A DNA stretch of 64,000 nt from Conexibacter sp. CPCC 205762 (lineage in GTDB: Bacteria; Actinomycetota; Thermoleophilia; Solirubrobacterales; Solirubrobacteraceae). How positions within the stretch are numbered: position 1 is the stretch's first letter; each line of letters starts with the position of its first letter. The stretch lies in NCBI RefSeq assembly GCF_030646155.1, contig NZ_JAUTDN010000007.1, positions 1-64,000 of the forward strand. The letters run 5' to 3'. Both the position numbers and the translations under genes were made by a program. Positions 10,426 to 17,490 of the stretch are shown here, one piece after another. The notes beneath the pieces were generated by a model. That model was not told the origin of the DNA, did no database searches, and saw only the letters and a program-made list of their open reading frames with translations.

Positions 10426-11091
10426 CTACGCGTCCATGACGAAGCCGACGCCGCGCACCGTGCGGATCAGCGGCGGGTCGCCGAGCTTTCTGCGCAGGTA
10501 GGCGACGTAGCGGTCGACGACGTTCGGCTGCGCTTCCAGCTCGCCGCCCCAGACCTGCTCCAGCGCCTGCTCGCGCGTGACGACCGCGCGCGGGTCGCGC
10601 AGCAGCAGCTCCAGCAGCGCGCTCTCGCGCGGGGTCAGCTCGAGGTCGCGGCCGGCGCGGGCGCCCTGGCCGCTGCCGAGGTCGAGCGTCACGTCGGCGA
10701 AGGCGAGCAGCTCTGGCACCGCGCGGCCACGCCGCAGCAGCGCGCGCAGGCGGGCGCTCAGCTCCTCGCTGGCGAACGGCTTGACGAGGTAGTCGTCGGC
10801 GCCGGCGTCGAGCCCGGCGACGCGATCGGAGACCGCGTCGCGCGCGGTGAGCAGCAGGATCGGCGTCGCCAGCCCCTTGCCGCGCAGCCGCCGCGCGACC
10901 GCGAGCCCGTCGAGGCCCGGCATCGCGACGTCGAGCACGACGGCGTCGGGCACCGAGCGCTCCATCTCGGCCAGCGCGGCGCCGCCGTCGGCTGCGGCGC
11001 GCACCTCCCAGCCCTCGGCACCGAGCGTGCGCGCGAGCATGCGGCGGACGGGGGCGTCGTCGTCGACGACGAGCACGGTCGGCTTCGACAT
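10426..11091 (-). CDS. OmpR/MprA-type DNA-binding response regulator
   Basis: 221 residues. Receiver domain: acidic pair in VVDDDAP near 10, phosphoacceptor VVLDVAMPGLDG near 52, conserved Thr in LLLTARDA and Lys in LVKPFASEEL near 103. The C-terminal winged helix (ELTPRESALLELLLRDP to VRGVGFVMDA) is OmpR-type. ATG 11091 gives the canonical start; the open frame to 11181 is discarded. Its stop TAG at 10426-10428 is followed in the same frame by 22 further codons of coding-like composition (see findings). The likely partner kinase lies downstream beyond the opposite-strand alkB module. Confidence 0.93.
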   Translation of the reverse strand: MSKPTVLVVDDDAPVRRMLARTLGAEGWEVRAAADGGAALAEMERSVPDAVVLDVAMPGLDGLAVARRLRGKGLATPILLLTARDAVSDRVAGLDAGADDYLVKPFASEELSARLRALLRRGRAVPELLAFADVTLDLGSGQGARAGRDLELTPRESALLELLLRDPRAVVTREQALEQVWGGELEAQPNVVDRYVAYLRRKLGDPPLIRTVRGVGFVMDA

Positions 11092-11202
11092 CACCCAGGA
11101 GCGTAGTCCGGCGGGGAGCTGTGGTCGGTACGGGAGACCGCACGCCGCGTCCGCGATCGGGGTCCGGCAGGCGGCGGGCACGCGGCGGAGATGCGACGAC
11201 GT

Positions 11203-11221
11203 GCAAGTTAGGCTACCCTAA
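11203..11221 (+). promoter_or_regulatory. DtxR/IdeR-like iron box upstream of the FG-GAP protein gene
   Basis: Aligned by hand to the textbook DtxR/IdeR consensus (half TTAGGTTAG, centre G, half CTAACCTAA) this 19-mer matches 15 of 19 positions; the core reads TTAGGCTACCCTAA (11208-11221). A second CCCTAA follows at 11230. It lies about 40 bases ahead of ATG 11262. A related box precedes the iron-transport genes at 16290. The rest of the 11092-11261 gap shows nothing else recognisable. Confidence 0.6.
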
Positions 11222-11261
11222 TAAAGGCACCCTAACTCTGACCTGAAGGCCCCCTTCACCC

Positions 11262-14200
11262 ATGGATCACACCGTCGCCCGCCCCGGGGCGCGCGGTCGT
11301 CGCACGCTTGCGCTCGGCGCGGGCGTGCTCGCCGCCGTGCTCGGATCGCCGGCCTTCGCCGCCGCCGCACCGACCGCAACGCTGTCCCCGACGACCGTCT
11401 ACGAGGCGGGCGCGCGCCAGCTCGCCGCCGGCCCCGGCACCGCCCGCACCTACACGGTCAGAAGCACCGGCAGCGACCCGCTCGCGATCGCCGCCGTGAG
11501 CCTGACCGGCCCCGACGCCGGCCAGTTCGCGATCACCGCCAACGGCTGCGCCGCGCGCGGCGCCGCCAACCCGCTGGCGCTGAACGAGACCTGCACCGTC
11601 GCGGTCGCCTTCGCGCCGACCGCGGCCGGCGCCGGCGCGCGCACGACGACGCTGCAGATCGCCACCGACGGCGGACCGACGCTGACAAGCGCCGCGATCA
11701 ACGGCAGCGGCCGCAACCTCGAGGCCTCGGCGCCCGCGCTCGCCTTCGGCGCCGCGCGCGTCGGCGCCGCGCCGGTCGAGCGCACGGTCACGCTGACCAA
11801 CCGCGACAGCGCCGCCTACACGCTCGGCAACGTCACGCTCGCCGGCAGCGGCGCGAGCCAGTTCTCGAAGCTCGCCGACACGTGCAGCGCGGCCGTGCTG
11901 GCGCAGGACGCGAGCTGCTCGATCACGCTGGCGTTCGCGGCGACGACGCCCGGCGTCAAGGCCGCGACGGTCGCCGTCGCCGGCTTCGGCCCTGCGCCGG
12001 TGACGCTCTCGGCGATCGGCACGCAGCCGGCCGCGGCGCTCGCGCCCGCGCGGCGCGACTTCGGCGTGCTGAGAGCGGGGACGGCCTCCGAGCCGCAGAC
12101 CTTCACGCTGCGCAACAGCGGCAACGGCCCGCTCGCGGTCGGCGCCGTCACGCGCGAGGGGCTCGACGCCGAGCGCTTCACGGTCACCACCGACAGCTGC
12201 TCGAACACGACCGTCGCGGCCGGCGCGAGCTGCGCCGTCGCGGTCGTCTTCGCACCCGAGCGCAGCGGCTGGCGGACGGCCTCGCTGCGCTTCCCGACCG
12301 ACGTCGGCAGCGCCGGCGCGGCGACCGTCGCGCGCCTCTCCGGCCGCGGTGCCGGCCTCGGCGACGACAGCGACCCGCTCGGCCTCTTCGCGCTCGCCGA
12401 CCAGCCGCTGCTGCGGCTCGACGGGGACGGCGGCGACGGCGTCTCGAATGTCGCCTCCGGCTCCTGCGATCTTGACGGCGACGGCTACGACGACGTGATC
12501 GCGGGCGCGCCGCTGTGGAGCCGCACGCCGGTGACGAACTCGTGGGAGGGCGGCGCCTACGTCCGCTTCGGCGGCCCGGCGATCGGCTCCGGCGATCTCG
12601 CCGCGCACGGCGACGGCGACGTGCTGCTGATCGAGGGCGAGCAGCCCTCCAGCCAGACCGGCACCGGCATCGCCTGCGCCGGCGACGTCAACGGCGACGG
12701 CATCGACGACCTCGCGATCGGCGCCTGGGCGTACGAGTACGGCGACGGCCGCCCGAGCGGCACCGGCGGCTCGCGCGGCGTCGCCTACGTCGTCTACGGC
12801 GCCAGAGACCTGCGCCAGCAGAGCCCGCTCGACCTCGGCCACCTCGGCGAGCGCGGCTTCCGCGTCGTCGGGCCCGACCTGCCCGAGTACGACCACCTCG
12901 GCTTCGCCGTCGCCGGCCTCGGCGACCTCGACGGCGACGGCCGCGGCGAGCTGGCCGTGATGGCCAACACCGGCGACACGACCGACGCGACGCCGGCGCG
13001 CGCGAACAACGGCATCGTCTGGGTGCTGCGCGGGCAGGCGGCGGCGACGACCGTCGACCTGTCGGCGCCTGGCGCCGCGCTGCTGCGGATCGACGGCGCC
13101 TCGCCCGGCTCGACCGCCTCCCCGTTCGGCCAGATGATCGGCCTCGAGGGGATCGGCGACTTCGACGGCGACGGCACGCCCGACCTCGCGATCGGCACCT
13201 ACACCGCCGTCGCGTTCGGCCGCTCGACCGCCTCCGGCGCCGCCTTCGTGATCAGCGGCGCCGCGCGCGGCCGGATCGACCTCGCCGACACGTCGTCGTG
13301 GCTGACCGCGATCGGCGGCGCCTTCGCCGGCCACCGGCTCGGGATCGACGTCGCCGCGGCCGGCGACGTCGACGGCGACGGCAAGGCCGATCTCGCGATC
13401 GGCGCCGACTCGACCTCCGCCGCCAACAGCGACGCCGCCTACGTCGTCTACGGCCGTGCCGGCGCGCACGCCGACCTGCTCGATGCGGCGACGCTCGGCA
13501 GCGCCGGCTACCGCATCCTCGGCGCGCCCGGCAGCTCGACCGGCTTCTCGCTCGACGGCGTCGGCGACGTCGACGGCGACGGCCACGACGACCTGCTCGT
13601 CGGCGCCTACGGCGCCGGGGCGGCCGGCAGCGCCTGGCTCGTGCACGGGATCGCCGACCCGGCGACGCTGCCGCTGACCGGCGCCGACGGCGGGCTGATC
13701 CCCGCCAACGCGGCCGACACGACGCGCACGCTGCCGCTCGCGACGGCAACGCCTGAGCAGGCCAGCCGGCTCGACGGCCAGCAGGCCGGGGACCGCTTCG
13801 GCCGCGTCGTCGCCGGCATCGGCGACGTCGACGGCAACGGCGCGCCCGACCTCGCGATCGGCGCCGACATGGCGCTGCGGCGCGAGCGCGCGAACGCCGG
13901 CGAGGTGACCGTCGCGCTGCTGCCGGCGGCCGCGCCCGCCTACACGCCCGACCCCGATCCGGAGCAGCCGGGCAGACCGGTCGACCCGACCGACCCCGGC
14001 GCCCCGGTCGATCCGGGCACGCCGGTGAACCCGGGAACGCCGTCGAACCCCGGCGGCGAGACGCCGACGACCCCGGGCACGCCGCTGAGCCCTGGGACGC
14101 CGGCGAAGCCCGGCGCCACCGGCATCCGCACGCTGCGGGTCGGCTCGGCCGCGCTGCGCGTCCCGCGCGGGACGGTGCGTGCCAGCGGTGCCGGCACGGT

Positions 14201-14477
14201 CGCGCTCGGCACCGCTCGCTGCGCGCGCGCCGGGGCCAGCCGCTGCCGTCTCACCGTGACCGTCACGGTGAAGGCCGGCGGCAAGCAGTGGAAGGTGACG
14301 ACGACGCGGACGGTGCGCGGCCGCGCCGTGCGTCTCACCGTGAGCTTGCCGCGCGCCGCGCGCGCGGCGCTGAAGCGGACGGCCACCGGAAGCCTCATCG
14401 CGCGCGTCGTGTCGCGCGACGAGGACGGCCGTCGAGGCTCGGGGACGTGGCGCGCCGCGCTCGTGGGGAAGCGATGA
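11262..14477 (+). CDS. Large secreted protein: Ig-like (choice-of-anchor D) modules plus FG-GAP beta-propeller
   Basis: 1071 residues. Signal peptide about 1-35. Residues 36-365 hold three related Ig-like modules of the choice-of-anchor D type, each with a paired-Cys ending of the form CxxxxxxxGASC. Residues 370-885 form an integrin-alpha-like propeller with seven calcium-loop motifs such as DLDGDGYDDV, DVNGDGIDDL and DVDGDGKADL. A Pro-rich linker with PGTP repeats (about 895-950) leads to a 110-residue basic beta-rich end domain. It should be exported and Ca2+-bound; no catalytic site is visible. An iron-type box precedes it, and the next secreted gene overlaps its stop (ATGA). Role unknown, perhaps binding or adhesion under iron limitation. 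Confidence 0.88.
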   Translation: MDHTVARPGARGRRTLALGAGVLAAVLGSPAFAAAAPTATLSPTTVYEAGARQLAAGPGTARTYTVRSTGSDPLAIAAVSLTGPDAGQFAITANGCAARGAANPLALNETCTVAVAFAPTAAGAGARTTTLQIATDGGPTLTSAAINGSGRNLEASAPALAFGAARVGAAPVERTVTLTNRDSAAYTLGNVTLAGSGASQFSKLADTCSAAVLAQDASCSITLAFAATTPGVKAATVAVAGFGPAPVTLSAIGTQPAAALAPARRDFGVLRAGTASEPQTFTLRNSGNGPLAVGAVTREGLDAERFTVTTDSCSNTTVAAGASCAVAVVFAPERSGWRTASLRFPTDVGSAGAATVARLSGRGAGLGDDSDPLGLFALADQPLLRLDGDGGDGVSNVASGSCDLDGDGYDDVIAGAPLWSRTPVTNSWEGGAYVRFGGPAIGSGDLAAHGDGDVLLIEGEQPSSQTGTGIACAGDVNGDGIDDLAIGAWAYEYGDGRPSGTGGSRGVAYVVYGARDLRQQSPLDLGHLGERGFRVVGPDLPEYDHLGFAVAGLGDLDGDGRGELAVMANTGDTTDATPARANNGIVWVLRGQAAATTVDLSAPGAALLRIDGASPGSTASPFGQMIGLEGIGDFDGDGTPDLAIGTYTAVAFGRSTASGAAFVISGAARGRIDLADTSSWLTAIGGAFAGHRLGIDVAAAGDVDGDGKADLAIGADSTSAANSDAAYVVYGRAGAHADLLDAATLGSAGYRILGAPGSSTGFSLDGVGDVDGDGHDDLLVGAYGAGAAGSAWLVHGIADPATLPLTGADGGLIPANAADTTRTLPLATATPEQASRLDGQQAGDRFGRVVAGIGDVDGNGAPDLAIGADMALRRERANAGEVTVALLPAAAPAYTPDPDPEQPGRPVDPTDPGAPVDPGTPVNPGTPSNPGGETPTTPGTPLSPGTPAKPGATGIRTLRVGSAALRVPRGTVRASGAGTVALGTARCARAGASRCRLTVTVTVKAGGKQWKVTTTRTVRGRAVRLTVSLPRAARAALKRTATGSLIARVVSRDEDGRRGSGTWRAALVGKR

Positions 14478-16252
14478 GCGTCCTCGCCCGTTCCCGGGCC
14501 GCCCTGCTCGCGCTCGGCACGCTGGCGGTGCTCCCCGCCGGTGCGCCGGGCGCGGGTGCGGCACCCGCCGGCGACGCGCCCGCCGCGCGCGCCGCCGCGA
14601 CCCGCGCGCCGAAGCCCGTGAGCTGCGCGACGCGCACCGTCACCGTCACCAGCGGCCGCAGCGCGACGCTGGCGCTCGACTGCCGCGCGAGCGGTCGCTT
14701 GGTCGTGCGCGGGCGCGCCAAGAGGGGCGCGGCGGCGATCCGCTCGATCGTCGCCAAGCCGCGCCACGGCCGGCTCGTCAGGCTCGATCGCCGCTCCGGG
14801 ACGGTCCGCTACGTCCCCTCCGCCGGCTTTCGCGGGAGCGATCGGCTGAGCTTCGCGATCGTGCAGGGAAGACGCCGCTATCGCGGCACGATCTCCCTCC
14901 GCGTCCTGGCTGCGCCGACGCGTCCGGGGCTCACGAGACCCGAACCCGTGCCGACCGCACCGGCGCCGGCGCTGCCTGAGGCGAGAGCGCCGACCCCGGC
15001 CGATCCCGGTCCCGGCGAGCCGCAGGGCGACGGCCTGCCGCCGCAGCTGCCGCCGGCGCCGAACTCGTACGCCGCCGCCAACTGGACCCCGACCGTCTAC
15101 GACAGCTGCCCGGCGAGCGTCCACGAGCGCTACTCGGTGATCGGCCCCGACGGCAAGCGCTACCCGACCTGGCACCCGCCGACGACGACCGACCCGGCGA
15201 CCGGCAGACGCTGCACCTTCGGCCACGAGCACGGCCGCGACCCGCACGGCTCCGACATCTTCGGCTGGGTCGCCGACCACCTCGCCAACGCCGGCGCGCG
15301 CGAGTACGCCGGCATCGCGTTCGGGCTCGCGACCGAGTCGCTCGACAGCTACGCGGCCGCCAACCCGGGCACGAGAATCCGCCACGAGGACCACGTCGGC
15401 TACAAGGTCGACTACGAGAACGACGTGCGGCTGCTGAGCGCCGGCGGCGTCGACCTCAGCGTCACCTGCGACTACCTCGTCTCGGTCCACCAGGGCTCGC
15501 ACTCGCCCGACGCGCTCTCCAACAACGTTCACGAGCTGCTCTATGCCGTCCGCTGCGACGACGGCACCGAGCTGATCGCCGACACGATCAGCCGCTTCGG
15601 CCAGCCGGGCAGATACGTGCGCTCCTGTGACACCGCGACGAGCGTGACGACGACCGACAACGGCTACCCGTCCGGCGGCGGCCGGCGCGAGATCCCCGAT
15701 CGCGCCTGCGTCGAGCAGACGGTGCTGGTGCCGGCCGGCCGCACGACCTCGGCGTGGGCGCTGTACGAGAAGTGGAGCGCGGTCAACGAGCTGAGAACGG
15801 CCGACGGCCATACGCTGGCGACGTTCGACCCGGCCTTCGGCGTCTTCGACCCGAGCCGCTACGGCGACCCGTCGGCGAGCGCGAGACTGGGCCGCACGCT
15901 CGACCTCTGCTGGGAGGTCGAGCCCAACGGCGACCGCGCCGCCTCGACCCTCTGCGACCGCGCGACCAGCGGCGGCGCGCTGCCGGCCGCGTATGCGTAC
16001 AACGACCCGCGCTCGCCGTTCCGCGGCGTCCATCGCGACGTCTACCTGCGCGAGACGCGGCTCGACAACGCCTCCGGCGGACGGCTCGTGTGGACCGACC
16101 CGTACGGCGGCAGAGCGTCGAGCACGCCGTTCCCCGGCGCGCTCTGCCAGCTCGTCGCGACGGTCGACACCAGCGACCGTCCGGCGCTGCAGGAGCGCGT
16201 CTACGGACGCAACCGCCCGAACGCCGACGAAGGCGTCCACGCGCCCAACTGA
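14474..16252 (+). CDS. Secreted protein with an Ig/cadherin-like domain and a novel C-terminal domain
   Basis: 592 residues. Signal peptide about 1-30. Residues 50-150 resemble bacterial cadherin-like/Big_9 modules (KPRHGRLVRLDRRSGTVRYVPSAGFRGSDRLSF). A Pro-rich linker spans 155-200. The remaining 390 residues are a Trp/Tyr/Cys-containing domain I do not recognise; it has a striking GHEHGRDPHGSD near 250 and further His clusters (RHEDHVGYK, VHQGSHSPD, NNVHELL) that could bind metal. ATG 14474 overlaps the upstream stop, so the two secreted proteins are co-translated; the open frame further upstream is a shadow. Given the iron-type promoter and the iron uptake genes downstream, a metal-related role is plausible but unproven. 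Confidence 0.85.
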   Translation: MSVLARSRAALLALGTLAVLPAGAPGAGAAPAGDAPAARAAATRAPKPVSCATRTVTVTSGRSATLALDCRASGRLVVRGRAKRGAAAIRSIVAKPRHGRLVRLDRRSGTVRYVPSAGFRGSDRLSFAIVQGRRRYRGTISLRVLAAPTRPGLTRPEPVPTAPAPALPEARAPTPADPGPGEPQGDGLPPQLPPAPNSYAAANWTPTVYDSCPASVHERYSVIGPDGKRYPTWHPPTTTDPATGRRCTFGHEHGRDPHGSDIFGWVADHLANAGAREYAGIAFGLATESLDSYAAANPGTRIRHEDHVGYKVDYENDVRLLSAGGVDLSVTCDYLVSVHQGSHSPDALSNNVHELLYAVRCDDGTELIADTISRFGQPGRYVRSCDTATSVTTTDNGYPSGGGRREIPDRACVEQTVLVPAGRTTSAWALYEKWSAVNELRTADGHTLATFDPAFGVFDPSRYGDPSASARLGRTLDLCWEVEPNGDRAASTLCDRATSGGALPAAYAYNDPRSPFRGVHRDVYLRETRLDNASGGRLVWTDPYGGRASSTPFPGALCQLVATVDTSDRPALQERVYGRNRPNADEGVHAPN

Positions 16253-16287
16253 CCGATCTGCCGGGCCGGCGGCGGAGCTAAAGGGAA

Positions 16288-16308
16288 CCTAATGTTAGGA
16301 TGCCCTAA
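16288..16308 (+). promoter_or_regulatory. DtxR/IdeR-like iron box upstream of the EfeO/FTR1 genes
   Basis: The 19-mer 16290-16308 matches 14 of 19 positions of the DtxR/IdeR consensus by hand alignment; its core is TTAGGATGCCCTAA (16295-16308). It overlaps a second inverted repeat CCTAATGTTAGG (16288-16299). It lies about 57 bases ahead of ATG 16365, between the secreted-protein gene and the iron-uptake genes. Confidence 0.65.
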
Positions 16309-16364
16309 TCGCCCCCGCTGCCAGGCCCCGGCAGGTGGATCGATCGACCCTCGACAGGAGCACG

Positions 16365-17483
16365 ATGACCTACCTGAAGACGCGCTGGCGTCAGGCCCCG
16401 GCGGCGCTCGCCGTCGGCGCAGCGCTCGCCTTCGCCGCCTGCGGTGACGACAGCAGCGACTCCGCGAGCACCTCGACCGCAGCATCGACGACCGCCGAGG
16501 CGGCGGCGATCGACTACAGACCGGTCCAGGACTACCTGTTCGACCACTCCAGACGGCTCGTCGACGACACCGCGACGCTGCAGAGAGATGCCGAGGCCTA
16601 CTACGCGCTCGCCGAGGCGGCCGACTTCGACTACGCGCAGCTGCTGAGAACGAGACGGGCCGAGGTGCAGAGACTGGTCACCCAGCTGCAGAGAGATCTG
16701 CGCACCGCCAACCCCTCCTACGAGGAGATGGAAGGCGTCGTCGCGGGCGTGCCGGAGCTGGCCGACTACGACAACATCATCGACGCCGGCAGCGACGGCT
16801 CGGACCCCGAGAACGCGGTCCCGTTCACGATCAGAACGCCCGGCGGCAAGACCTACAGACAGCCCGGCAACTTCTTCGCGCTGGTCGAGACCTCCGTCTT
16901 CGGCACCGACCCGAAGTTCACCGTCAGAGGTGTCAGAGCCGACCTGAACGGTGATGGCAAGGTCGTGTTCCCCGAGGCGCTGCCGGACGCGGACTTCCTT
17001 GTCGCGACGACGAGAGAGTTCAACGCCACCGCGAGAGAGCTGGACGCCTCCGCGCATGAGTGGGAGCCGGCGCCCGAGGACGTCTTCACCGCCGTCGTCG
17101 TGATGACGCCGACGATGTCGGAGTACTTCGAGGCGTGGAAGAACTCGCGCTTCATCGCCGGCGACAGAGCGACCGAGGCCGGCTTCGTCGGCACCTCGCG
17201 CCTGTCCGACATCGCCGACATCCTCGGCGGCCTCGTGCTCGTCTACGACTCGATCGAGCCGACGATCGGCTCCGTCGACAGACAGCAGGCGGCGCAGACC
17301 GGCACGTCGCTGAGAAGACTGACCGCCTTCGCCGAGCGGCTGCGCGACGAGGAGGCCGACGGCAAGAGATTCACCGCCAGCGACGCCGACACGCTCGGCG
17401 GCGAGGCACAGGACCAGGCCGAGGCGATCGCCGGCCAGGTCTCGCAGGCGGCCGTCCAGCTCGACATCACGCTGGAGAACTGA
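16365..17483 (+). CDS. EfeO/imelysin-like lipoprotein of an iron-uptake operon
   Basis: About 372 residues. Lipoprotein signal with Cys26 in LAFAACGDD, then a Ser/Thr/Ala-rich tether. The body is largely helical with YRPVQDYLFDHSRRLVDD at its start, resembling the EfeO/imelysin helical bundle, but I do not see a clean HxxE metal motif, so the family call is moderate. ATG 16365 is preceded by AGGAG at 16355-16360. It is followed 7 bases later by the FTR1 permease gene and preceded by an iron-type box, which supports a role in delivering or binding iron outside the membrane. AGA arginine codons are very common here. Confidence 0.65.
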   Translation: MTYLKTRWRQAPAALAVGAALAFAACGDDSSDSASTSTAASTTAEAAAIDYRPVQDYLFDHSRRLVDDTATLQRDAEAYYALAEAADFDYAQLLRTRRAEVQRLVTQLQRDLRTANPSYEEMEGVVAGVPELADYDNIIDAGSDGSDPENAVPFTIRTPGGKTYRQPGNFFALVETSVFGTDPKFTVRGVRADLNGDGKVVFPEALPDADFLVATTREFNATARELDASAHEWEPAPEDVFTAVVVMTPTMSEYFEAWKNSRFIAGDRATEAGFVGTSRLSDIADILGGLVLVYDSIEPTIGSVDRQQAAQTGTSLRRLTAFAERLRDEEADGKRFTASDADTLGGEAQDQAEAIAGQVSQAAVQLDITLEN

Positions 17484-17490
17484 GCCGCGC

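Noticed and set aside
11256..14564. A 1102-codon minus-strand reading frame antisense to the FG-GAP protein gene
   Set aside because: Its product is a monotonous Arg/Ala/Gly/Asp/Val mix with no domain, and the plus strand encodes a clear signal peptide and propeller. Long antisense frames are expected at this GC content.
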